The notes beneath the pieces were generated by a model, which was not told where the DNA came from, made no database searches, and saw nothing but the letters and a program-made list of their open reading frames with translations. Both the position numbers and the translations under genes were made by a program. From NCBI GenBank assembly GCA_937896265.1, contig CALBMD010000461.1, positions 1 to 11,700 on the forward strand: DNA of 11,700 nucleotides. Direction: 5' to 3'. Below are positions 1 through 7,113 of this stretch, piece after piece (positions within the stretch are counted from its first letter, which is position 1; every line of letters starts with the position of its first letter). This stretch comes from an uncultured Pseudomonadota bacterium. GTDB lineage: Bacteria; Bdellovibrionota_B; Oligoflexia; Oligoflexales; Bog-1112.

Positions 1-27
1 TTTCCCTACACGACGCTCTTCCGATCT
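1..27. other. Illumina sequencing adapter remnant (not genomic)
   Basis: These 27 bases match, as I know it, the last 27 bases of the 33-base TruSeq universal / read-1 adapter, ending in the typical CTTCCGATCT. Genomic sequence therefore begins at about position 28. It sits exactly at the window edge, which fits an untrimmed read at a contig end. It makes a false stop codon for uvrB at 26-28 and should be masked before any annotation or coordinate transfer. Confidence 0.96.
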
Positions 28-757
28 AAATAGAGATCGCATCTGTTTTGCGAATAAGATGACCTGTTAGGGCGTCGATCAAGGAGATAGAATCAACCTC
101 GTCGCCAAAAAAACAAACGCGAATAGCCTCATCTTTTTGATGTGATGGTAAGATATCAACAGTATCACCGCGCACACGAAAGTGACCGCGAATAAGGGTT
201 GTGTCATTTCTTTGATATTGAATATCAATGAGACTACGTAAGAAGTCATCGCGGCTTATGGAATCAGCTTTATTGATAGATACTACTTGTTCACTATAAG
301 ATTGGGGCGAACCTAAGCCATAGATACAACTGACACTGGCGACGATGATTGTATTGGGTTTTTCAAATAGACTTTGTGTTGCTTCGTGACGCATCTTGTC
401 TATGTCTTCGTTGATAGCGCTGTCTTTGGCAATATAAGTATCGGTGCTTGGCAGGTAGGCTTCGGGTTGATAATAGTCGTAGTAAGAAATAAAATAGCCA
501 ACAGCGTCATTAGGAAAGAGCGTTTTAAATTCTGTGAACAGCTGGCCTGCCAGAGTTTTGTTAGGCGCAATAACAAGCGTTGGGCGGTTTAGTCGTTGGA
601 TGATGTTAGCCATCGTGAAGGTTTTGCCAGAGCCTGTGACGCCCATAAGGACATGGTGCCCGTCGCCAGCTTCAAGAGAGGCGGCGATTTTTTCAATAGC
701 AGCCGGTTGATCACCTTGTGGTTTGAGTTCGGAAGTGAGATGAAAGATTTGAGACAT
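28..757 (-). CDS. uvrB: UvrABC excision nuclease subunit B, N-terminal part (truncated by contig end)
   Basis: UvrB is the ATP-dependent damage-verification subunit of nucleotide excision repair. It receives lesions from UvrA and recruits the nuclease UvrC in the cytoplasm. About 243 residues are present against roughly 660-680 in the family. Visible landmarks are the N-terminal GDQP at 15-18, the Walker A motif GVTGSGKT at 39-46, the APNKTLA helicase Ia segment at 64-70, and the Tyr-rich beta-hairpin (YYDYYQPEAYLPSTDTYIAKD region, 92-112) that probes DNA strands. The conserved SVSCIYGLG follows at 141-149. The ATG at 757 matches the family N-terminus (MSQIFHLTSELKPQGDQ), although the upstream A-rich stretch is only a weak ribosome binding site. 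The open frame appears to stop at 26-28, but two of those three bases are adapter, so the end is missing rather than the gene broken. It is divergent from actA. Identification is very secure. Confidence 0.97.
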
Positions 758-887
758 GATGTGTTTTCTTTTTTGTTAACAATTGTAGAGAGCTAGTTTA
801 TTGTATTAAGCGTATTGTATAGTTGAGCGTATCTAAGAGCATCTGATTCTTTGGTTAACATGAGCTAAAAACAAGGGGAGCTCCGTT
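758..887. promoter_or_regulatory. Divergent uvrB/actA intergenic control region
   Basis: This 130-bp AT-rich spacer must carry the promoters of uvrB (minus) and of the act operon (plus). It contains a perfect 10-bp palindrome TTGTTAACAA at 773-782, 15 bp from the uvrB start. It also has an 8-bp direct repeat TATTGTAT at 799-806 and 813-820 and a 7-bp direct repeat AGCGTAT at 809-815 and 826-832. ATTGTA occurs three times (782-787, 800-805, 814-819), which reads as TACAAT, a good -10 hexamer, on the minus strand. On the plus strand TTGTTA at 773-778, or TATAGT at 818-823, could be promoter elements, but no pair has both good hexamers and 17-bp spacing. The exact promoters are therefore unresolved. 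An AAGGGGAG ribosome binding site for actA lies at 873-880. Confidence 0.5.
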
Positions 888-1466
888 TTGCGTTTTCTCC
901 ATCCGACTCGTCTACTCTTGGTGTGCACCATTGCATGTATCACAACCAATGCTTTTGCTAGAGGTTGGTGGGTGTGGTCGCCTGGGAAAGACGTCGAAGA
1001 TATCGGCTATGCTCCCGACCAAGAAATTAACTTTAGTCACAAGCTGCATGCCGGTGACCGCAAAATCCCTTGCGAGTATTGCCATTCTAGTGCCAGACGT
1101 TCCATCACAGCGGGCATTCCACCTACCAACACCTGTATGGGTTGTCATAGATTTGTACACACAGAAGCTGAGCCTATCAAGTATTTAACGGAAAAGTTCA
1201 ATAAAAACGAGCCCATGAAATGGACAAAAGTTCATGACTTACCCGACTTTGTGCGTTTTAGTCATAAGGTCCATGTCTTAGCTAAGATTGAGTGCCAAAA
1301 ATGTCATGGCGAGGTTGAGAAAATGGAAAAGCTGGAGCAGCGTGCCCCATTGTTGATGGGTTGGTGTGTTGAATGCCATGATCACAAAGTGACAAAGACT
1401 CTCGCTGATGGTAGCAAAGTTGAGCATCCACAGGCGCCAGTAACTTGCGCCACATGCCACTATTAA
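888..1466 (+). CDS. actA: ActA, pentaheme cytochrome c subunit of alternative complex III
   Basis: ActA is the multiheme electron-wire subunit of ACIII on the periplasmic face; it passes electrons from the quinol oxidation / Fe-S part of the complex towards the acceptor. The 192-residue protein has exactly five CXXCH heme c motifs: C62EYCH, C83MGCH, C136QKCH, C160VECH and C187ATCH. Extra histidines (H51, H54, H126, H129, in two SHKxH motifs) are candidate axial ligands. A hydrophobic segment at about 8-24 ending in AFA is either a signal peptide (cleavage after A24) or the N-terminal membrane anchor known in this family. The start is TTG at 888: an in-frame stop lies at 861-863, no ATG or GTG follows it, and AAGGGGAG sits 7 nt upstream. 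First gene of actABCDEF, 11 nt before actB. Other cytochrome c3-family proteins look similar, but the neighbours decide the assignment. Confidence 0.93.
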   Translation: MRFLHPTRLLLVCTIACITTNAFARGWWVWSPGKDVEDIGYAPDQEINFSHKLHAGDRKIPCEYCHSSARRSITAGIPPTNTCMGCHRFVHTEAEPIKYLTEKFNKNEPMKWTKVHDLPDFVRFSHKVHVLAKIECQKCHGEVEKMEKLEQRAPLLMGWCVECHDHKVTKTLADGSKVEHPQAPVTCATCHY

Positions 1467-1477
1467 GGGACCCAGCA

Positions 1478-4400
1478 ATGGATGAACTAACGAGATTAGA
1501 AAAAACCACCGAGGTGTTTGTTGGCCCAGAGGGCTTAGAGGCACCCGCAAAGACCTTTGTTCCTGGGCCATACTATGTGGCTATCGATGAGGTCATTCCT
1601 GAGCTTGGCAATATCCCAGAAGAGGTTGCTGGCGACAAAAAATCTTTCAAGAGTTGGATTCCTGATGTCGACCGCCGCGATTTCATGCGGTTGTTTTCAG
1701 CTAGCGCTATGTTTGGAGCAGCTTCTTGCGTTCGCCGCCCTGAAGAAAAAGCGATTCCTTATGTGAATCAGCCAATCGATCATGTGCCCGGTGTTGCTGT
1801 ACACTATGCAACAACTTGCAATGAGTGTGCAGCTGGCTGCGGTGTCATCGTTAAGACCAGAGAAGGCCGTCCTGTTAAGCTTGAAGGAAGTGCTCGTCAT
1901 CCTTTAAGCCAAGGTGGTATGTGTGCGCTTGGGCAGGCTTCTATCCAAGGTCTCTATCATCCAGAGCGGCAAAAGACGCCACTTATTCGTTACGGCAAGC
2001 GGCAAGATCCAGCTGATTGGTCGAGCGTTTATCAAAAGATTGCTGAAAAGGTAGGTGATAGTACAAAAATTGGTATTCTCACCGGCGGTTCGACCGGCTT
2101 TCAGCAGCAGTTTTTCAAAGCAGTATTAAAAAAGTTAGGGGCTAGTGAGAATAATCTTTATACTTGGGAATCCAATAGCTTATATACAGCCATTGGTAAG
2201 GCACATGAATTGGCCTTTGGCCAAGAGGGCTTGCCACGCATTGAGTTTCGTAAGACTAACTTAGTGGTAAGTCTTGGTTCTGATTTTCTTGAACTTGGCA
2301 CTTCTCCTACTTTTCATGCCAAAACTTTTACGAAAGCCTTATCTTATATAAACGGCAAGATGGGGCAATTGGTACAGTTTGAAGCGACTTACTCGCTTAC
2401 AGGGACTAAGGCTAGCAAGCGGGTTGTTATTCCTCCAGGCTATGAATTTACGGTTGCCCTGCTGCTCCTTCGTTCACTTTTAGCAGCAGAGGGTGTTAGG
2501 GGAGAAGCTAGAGATAAGGAACAGGCGAAACAGATCCTGGCCCAAGTAGAAGGTGAATTAGCAGTGGCAGAGAAGGCTTTGAGCTTCTCACGCCATGATT
2601 TTGATGCCTTAGCTAAGGATATGCTCGCGCAAAATGCAGTAATTTTAGCAGGCTCTAGCGCTAGCTTTGATGAAAATAGCACCAAGCTACAGCTTGTGAC
2701 AATCTTGCTCAATCTTTTGACAGGTGCTTACGGATCATCTTTGCTCTTTGATCGCGGTTGGATGACGCAGCCAGTAAAAATTGGCGATATGGAGCGTTTT
2801 TTAACTGAAGCAGAGAATCTTGACGTTCTTTTTGTCATCGATACGAATCCAATTTTTTCTTGCCCACCAAGTTGGGGGGTTAAAGAGAAGCTTGAGAAAG
2901 TTAAGACAGTTGTCTCGGTTCAAGCCTTTCCTAATGAAGTTGATGATTTAGCAAAGTTTTCTTTACCAGGTTACCATTACCTAGAAGCTTGGGGGGATGA
3001 GCAACCTTTTGCGGGCTTTTGGAGCTTAAGGCAGCCAGCAGTAAGAGCTACAACTGATTGTCGTCAAGCTGAAGATGTTCTGCTTTGGGTTCTTGCTCAC
3101 TTAAACAAACCTTTTGGCTTCCCAGACTACCGCGCTTATCTTGAAGAACAGTATAAGTCAGTATTTAAGCAAACGGGCATGCAAGCCGACTATAAAAAAT
3201 TTTATAAGGCCATCTTGCGACAGGGTTTTGTCATTAAGCTAGATAAAAGAACGCAAGCGCCTTTGGCCGTAATTGCAACTCATGTGAGCTATAAGGCACC
3301 GACACCTGGTCTAAAGCTTTTATCGCCATTAGACCACCGCTTACAAGATGGCCGCGGCGCTCATCTTCCTGTGTTGCAGGATATAGGCGATGGTATGACG
3401 ACGATCGCTTGGGATTCTTGGTTAGCTATTCATCCAGATACAGCTACTAAGTTGCATATCAAGCGCAATCAGCTTGTGGAATTGACCACAGAGGCAGGCA
3501 CTATCAAAGTTGCTGCTTTCCCATTGCCAGGGATTCATCCTGATGCGTTGATTGTTCCTCGTGGTAATGGCCATAAAGGTGGTTCTAAAATTTCAGGCGG
3601 TGTGGGTGTTGATCCGCTTGTTGTCTATCCAAAAGCAAAAGATGAGCTATCGGCAAGTCCTAAGACTTCAGATATCAGTGTTAAGATTACTCCTACTAAC
3701 GAGTGGTATCGTCTAGCAGCGATGCAAAAGCATAACGATATCGCTAACCGTACTGATATTGTCAAAAAAATCACCTTGAGTGAGGCTGCTAGCAATCTAA
3801 AAAAACAACAGAATCTTGATGTTGTCCCTGATCTTTATCCGAAATTAGAAGACAGCATTTATCGCTGGGGTCTGTCTATTGACCTTAATCGCTGCAATGG
3901 CTGCGGGGCTTGCATGGTTGCCTGCGCCATTGAAAATAATGTTGTTCAGGCTGGGCGCGAGCAGATCATTATGGGTCGAGAAATGCACTGGATTCGGCTA
4001 GATCGCTATTTCTTTGGTGATGTAAATAATCCTGATGTGACCTTTCAGCCAGTGATGTGTCAGCATTGCAATCATGCGCCTTGCGAGCCTGTTTGTCCGG
4101 TTTTTGCGACCTCGCATGATCCTGAAGGCCTCAATGCCATGACTTATAACCGCTGTGTTGGTACCAGGTATTGTGCTAACGCCTGCCCTTATAAAGTAAG
4201 GCGTTTTAACTGGTGGCATCATAAGTGGGGCGAGATAGGTGAAAGGTTGCAAGATCGTAATTTACGCGCCCTTAACCCAGATGTTACTGTGCGAACAAAA
4301 GGGGTTATGGAAAAATGTTCTTTTTGTGTTGGTCGTCTGCGTGATGCCAAGCATACTGCCAAAGAGCAGAAGCGATATGTGTTTGATGGCGAAGTTCAAA

Positions 4401-4651
4401 CAGCATGCCAGCAAACCTGTCCGTCAGATGCTATTTCTTTTGGTAATCTTAATAAGGCAACAAGCAAGGTCAGTGCTGAACGTGCAAGCCATCGTGCTTA
4501 TCTTTTGCTTGGCGGTGAGCCTGAACACGGTCACTATGGTTTGAAGACTCTGCCTAATGTAAGCTACTTAGCTGAAGTGAAGCACACGTTGAAGGAAGCT
4601 GGCTCTCACTCGGGTCAACACGAAGAAAAAAACGCGCATCATCCTGGTTAA
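1478..4651 (+). CDS. actB: ActB, fused molybdopterin-type and iron-sulfur subunit of alternative complex III
   Basis: This 1057-residue protein is the large periplasmic ACIII subunit, a fusion of a molybdopterin-oxidoreductase-like domain (ActB1, about 105-770) and a ferredoxin domain (ActB2, about 795-1000). A 65-residue leader precedes a Tat motif RRDFMRLF (66-73) and a Cys at 84 after GAAS, the 'extended TAT' layout of this family. ActB1 has CX2CX3CX27C (C114, C117, C121, C149), a possible [4Fe-4S] site. ActB2 has CNGCGACMVAC (806-816), CQHC...C...C (861-873), CVGTRYC...C (893-903) and CSFC (947-950) with CQQTC (977-981). Thr896 replaces one cluster cysteine, which agrees with three [4Fe-4S] and one [3Fe-4S] cluster known in ACIII. 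The tail is His-rich. I chose ATG 1478 because AAGGGA lies 7 nt upstream; an earlier in-frame TTG at 1445 would lie inside actA. Whether ActB1 binds a Mo cofactor is unknown; characterised ActB proteins do not. Confidence 0.95.
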   Translation: MDELTRLEKTTEVFVGPEGLEAPAKTFVPGPYYVAIDEVIPELGNIPEEVAGDKKSFKSWIPDVDRRDFMRLFSASAMFGAASCVRRPEEKAIPYVNQPIDHVPGVAVHYATTCNECAAGCGVIVKTREGRPVKLEGSARHPLSQGGMCALGQASIQGLYHPERQKTPLIRYGKRQDPADWSSVYQKIAEKVGDSTKIGILTGGSTGFQQQFFKAVLKKLGASENNLYTWESNSLYTAIGKAHELAFGQEGLPRIEFRKTNLVVSLGSDFLELGTSPTFHAKTFTKALSYINGKMGQLVQFEATYSLTGTKASKRVVIPPGYEFTVALLLLRSLLAAEGVRGEARDKEQAKQILAQVEGELAVAEKALSFSRHDFDALAKDMLAQNAVILAGSSASFDENSTKLQLVTILLNLLTGAYGSSLLFDRGWMTQPVKIGDMERFLTEAENLDVLFVIDTNPIFSCPPSWGVKEKLEKVKTVVSVQAFPNEVDDLAKFSLPGYHYLEAWGDEQPFAGFWSLRQPAVRATTDCRQAEDVLLWVLAHLNKPFGFPDYRAYLEEQYKSVFKQTGMQADYKKFYKAILRQGFVIKLDKRTQAPLAVIATHVSYKAPTPGLKLLSPLDHRLQDGRGAHLPVLQDIGDGMTTIAWDSWLAIHPDTATKLHIKRNQLVELTTEAGTIKVAAFPLPGIHPDALIVPRGNGHKGGSKISGGVGVDPLVVYPKAKDELSASPKTSDISVKITPTNEWYRLAAMQKHNDIANRTDIVKKITLSEAASNLKKQQNLDVVPDLYPKLEDSIYRWGLSIDLNRCNGCGACMVACAIENNVVQAGREQIIMGREMHWIRLDRYFFGDVNNPDVTFQPVMCQHCNHAPCEPVCPVFATSHDPEGLNAMTYNRCVGTRYCANACPYKVRRFNWWHHKWGEIGERLQDRNLRALNPDVTVRTKGVMEKCSFCVGRLRDAKHTAKEQKRYVFDGEVQTACQQTCPSDAISFGNLNKATSKVSAERASHRAYLLLGGEPEHGHYGLKTLPNVSYLAEVKHTLKEAGSHSGQHEEKNAHHPG

Positions 4652-4664
4652 GGGAGCTTTACTT

Positions 4665-6008
4665 ATGGAAGAGAAGGTCGGCTGGGACAAGTCAGTATCA
4701 GATGTCAACGATGGGATCTTGATTGCGGTAGATAAGCCGCATCCGACCTATTACTTAGCTTTGACTATAGCTTTTATCTGCATGGTTATTTTCTTTACCT
4801 CCTGGGGCATTCTTGTTACCTATGGGATGGGGCTCACTGGTCTTAACAGTCCAGTTTACTGGGGTGTTTGTATTACCAACTTCGTCTTCTGGGTTGGTAT
4901 TGGCCATGCCGGAACATTAATTTCAGCTATTTTATTTCTTTTTCGCGCTAAGTGGCGCAACAGCATTAACCGCTCTGCTGAAGCTATGACGGTGTTTGCT
5001 GTGATCACAGCTGGCCTATTCCCACTGATCCATGTTGGGCGCATTTGGTATGCTCCTTATTGGATGGCACCGCTACCGACGACCTCTAATCTTTGGGTAA
5101 ACTTTCGATCACCCTTGGTTTGGGATATTTTTGCTATCAGTACCTATCTGACAGTATCGCTGTTATTCTGGTACATGGGACTAGTGCCTGATATTGCATC
5201 GATGCGCGATAGAGTCAGGGGTTTTAAGCGTCTTATTTTCAATGTCTTATCTTTTGGTTGGGTTGGCACCCTAAGGCAGTGGCATCATTACGAAGCAGGC
5301 TACGGCTTCTTGGCGGCTCTAGCGACTCCGTTGGTGCTTTCTGTGCACTCTATTGTATCTTGGGACTTTGCTATGGCCTTACAGCCAGGCTGGCATACCA
5401 CTATCTTTCCTCCTTACTTCGTCGCTGGCGCTATTTTATCTGGCTGTGCGATGGTATATGTCATTGTCTTGCCTTTGCGCCGCATGCTGCAGCTAGAGGG
5501 CTTTATTCGCCATGAACATCTTGATGCGCTTTTACGCCTTACTCTGCTAACCTCCACGATTGTAGCTTATGCTTATAGCATTGAGTTTTTTGTTGCTTGG
5601 TATAGCGGCAACGAATACGAGTGGGCTATTTTCCGCAAACGAGCCGCTGGTCCTTATTGCTTTTATTTTTGGACCATGGTGTTTTGCAACTGTATTTTCC
5701 CATTAGCTTTTTGGTCTAAAAAAGTCAGAAACAATGAAACTTGGGCTTTTATCATCTGTCTTTTAGTGAATGTTGGTATGTGGTTTGAGCGTTATAATAT
5801 CGTATTATCAAGTTTGGTAGAGGACTTTCTGCCAGGTTCTTGGGGGCATTATGAGCCAGAACTCATCGAAATCACATTGACGCTGGGAAGTTTTGGTTGG
5901 TTCTTTACCTGGCTCTTGATCTTTTGCCGGTTTTTCCCAATTGTATCGATGTCTGAATTGAAGTTGATTATGCCTAAACCGGTAAGAAACCATCACCATC
6001 ATGGATGA
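4665..6008 (+). CDS. actC: ActC, NrfD-type quinol-binding membrane subunit of alternative complex III
   Basis: ActC is a polytopic membrane protein of the NrfD/PsrC family that, in known ACIII, carries the quinol oxidation site next to ActB's iron-sulfur clusters. The 447-residue sequence shows about ten hydrophobic segments (near 29-55, 64-93, 107-125, 150-173, 212-236, 250-272, 288-312, 330-350, 359-380 and 403-427). It has the family-typical FWVGIGHAGTLISAILFLFR region (75-94, with H81) followed by WRNSINRSAEAMT (97-109), plus MWFERYNIV (372-380). The ATG at 4665 follows an AAGGGAG site (4650-4656) by 8 nt, and the site overlaps the actB stop. The protein ends in RNHHHHG, a natural four-histidine run. 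It lies 13 nt after actB. Assignment as ActC rather than ActF rests on operon order and the sequence match; other NrfD-family roles are excluded by context. Confidence 0.94.
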   Translation: MEEKVGWDKSVSDVNDGILIAVDKPHPTYYLALTIAFICMVIFFTSWGILVTYGMGLTGLNSPVYWGVCITNFVFWVGIGHAGTLISAILFLFRAKWRNSINRSAEAMTVFAVITAGLFPLIHVGRIWYAPYWMAPLPTTSNLWVNFRSPLVWDIFAISTYLTVSLLFWYMGLVPDIASMRDRVRGFKRLIFNVLSFGWVGTLRQWHHYEAGYGFLAALATPLVLSVHSIVSWDFAMALQPGWHTTIFPPYFVAGAILSGCAMVYVIVLPLRRMLQLEGFIRHEHLDALLRLTLLTSTIVAYAYSIEFFVAWYSGNEYEWAIFRKRAAGPYCFYFWTMVFCNCIFPLAFWSKKVRNNETWAFIICLLVNVGMWFERYNIVLSSLVEDFLPGSWGHYEPELIEITLTLGSFGWFFTWLLIFCRFFPIVSMSELKLIMPKPVRNHHHHG

Positions 6009-6041
6009 GTGTCACGGCAATGAGAGAGAAGGAAGGCGATA

Positions 6042-6572
6042 ATGGCTAGAGTCAAGGCACCAGGGATTGTTGCGATATTTGACTACCTCGACGACGTAAC
6101 TAAAGCGTTGGAGGAGATAGCCGAGAAGGCGGAGTTTAAAGATCATGAGCTTTATACTCCTACATCTTTTCACGACCTTATTGAGATTGCAGAAAAGAAA
6201 TACGGACCAAGCCAGGTGCGTTGGTTTACCCTTACAGGAGGTTTGACAGGAGCTTTTACTGGCTTTCTTATGCCTCTTTGGATGGACTATGACTGGCCTA
6301 TCGTTGTTGGTGGTAAGACAGCGGGTATTTACTCATTGCCTGCTTATTTTATTTTTGCTTTTGAGTTGATGATTCTGTTTGGTTCTCTTTGCACAATTAC
6401 AGGAATGTTTGTCATGGGCCGTTTTCCAAACCCAGAAGACACTATTTTTGATGAGAGAACATCAGACGATAAATTTGCCATTTATGTTCCAGGGGCTCAA
6501 ACTGGTGGCAGCCAGTCCAAGGCCTTGAAGGACTTTGGGGCTGTTGAAGTCTTCGCTTACCCGGTAAAGTGA
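6042..6572 (+). CDS. actD: ActD, two-helix membrane subunit of alternative complex III (DUF3341)
   Basis: ActD is a small membrane subunit of ACIII (the DUF3341 family) without cofactors; it helps hold ActC, ActF and the periplasmic subunits together. The 176-residue protein has a soluble N-terminal domain with the typical VAIFDYLDDVTKALEEI opening (10-26) and SFHDLIEIAEKKYG (42-55). Two membrane helices follow at about 61-80 and 98-124. The C-terminal part has the conserved DERTSDDKFAIYV segment (137-149). No cysteine-rich or heme motif is present. ATG 6042 is preceded by AAGGAAGG at 6029-6036, 5 nt away, the purine-rich binding site expected for an operon member. It lies 33 nt after actC, the longest gap inside the operon. 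Confidence 0.93.
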   Translation: MARVKAPGIVAIFDYLDDVTKALEEIAEKAEFKDHELYTPTSFHDLIEIAEKKYGPSQVRWFTLTGGLTGAFTGFLMPLWMDYDWPIVVGGKTAGIYSLPAYFIFAFELMILFGSLCTITGMFVMGRFPNPEDTIFDERTSDDKFAIYVPGAQTGGSQSKALKDFGAVEVFAYPVK

Positions 6573-6594
6573 TTTTTTGACGTTGGGGTTGGGC

Positions 6595-7101
6595 ATGCCT
6601 AAGATTTGTTATGTAATGATTATTTTTCTTTCTATCCTTGGGTGTAAAGATTCACCTAGGAAGCCGAAGCTGACCTACATGCCAGATATGGCGGATCAGC
6701 CGAAGCTTAAGCCTCAGCTTAATTACTTAGATCCGCCAAAAGGGTCCGTAACGACAACAGATCCGCTTTTACCCGAAACAATAGAAGAAGCTGAGAAGGA
6801 ATTGCAAAATCCTTTGAAGGGTCGGGGTAATGAAGAGGAGCTGCGCGCCCACGGCAAGGAGCTTTTTGCGACATTTTGCGCGGTTTGCCATGGCTTAGAT
6901 GCCAAAGGGGGCGGCACGATTGTCGATAAATTCCCAAGACCGCCAGATTTAACCCTTGATTTGTATAAGAATCGAGGGGATGGATTTTATTTGTTTCGTA
7001 TAACACACGGGTCGGCGCTGATGCCGTCTTATGGCCATGCGACATCCTTACCGGAAAGATGGATGATTATTCTTTGGTTAAGGTTCTTGCAGCAACTATA
7101 G
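6595..7101 (+). CDS. actE: ActE, monoheme cytochrome c lipoprotein subunit of alternative complex III
   Basis: ActE is a monoheme c-type cytochrome on the periplasmic face and the likely exit point for electrons from ACIII to an oxidase or soluble carrier. The 168-residue protein has one heme motif, C95AVCH99, and a distal Met at 143 (LMPSYG) as the probable sixth ligand, giving a class I cytochrome fold over about 80-168. A short hydrophobic leader ends in ILGC with Cys17, which reads as a lipobox, so membrane anchoring by lipid is likely. A proline- and charge-rich linker (20-75) joins anchor and heme domain. I chose ATG 6595 with GGGG at 6585-6588; two upstream in-frame TTG codons (6577 and 6583) lack a ribosome binding site and would push the signal peptide inward. 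It lies 22 nt after actD. Confidence 0.92.
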   Translation: MPKICYVMIIFLSILGCKDSPRKPKLTYMPDMADQPKLKPQLNYLDPPKGSVTTTDPLLPETIEEAEKELQNPLKGRGNEEELRAHGKELFATFCAVCHGLDAKGGGTIVDKFPRPPDLTLDLYKNRGDGFYLFRITHGSALMPSYGHATSLPERWMIILWLRFLQQL

Positions 7102-7113
7102 AAAGAGCAAACT

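Noticed and set aside
773..782. TTGTTAACAA as a LexA/SOS box for uvrB
   Set aside because: It does not match the enterobacterial or Gram-positive LexA consensus; only its position near uvrB is suggestive.
860..868. Minimal ORF ATG-AGC-TAA just upstream of the actA ribosome binding site
   Set aside because: A two-codon frame is expected by chance and has no clear binding site of its own.
758..887. tRNA, small RNA or CRISPR-like array in the uvrB/actA spacer
   Set aside because: The repeats are only 7-8 bp with short periods, and no cloverleaf or spacer structure is seen here or in the other intergenic gaps.
1445..1477. Earlier TTG start for ActB
   Set aside because: It would begin inside actA and lacks a well-spaced ribosome binding site, whereas ATG 1478 follows AAGGGA by 7 nt right after the actA stop.
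1278..1571. Open frames on the opposite strand of the act genes (for example 1278-1571, 2440-2712 and 3998-4252)
   Set aside because: They lie wholly or mostly inside securely identified genes, have no recognisable domains, and are shadows of the coding strand.
4154..4192. Thr in place of Cys in the third Fe-S motif of ActB as a damaging mutation
   Set aside because: The Cys-to-Thr change is the known family pattern that gives the [3Fe-4S] cluster in ACIII, so it is normal.
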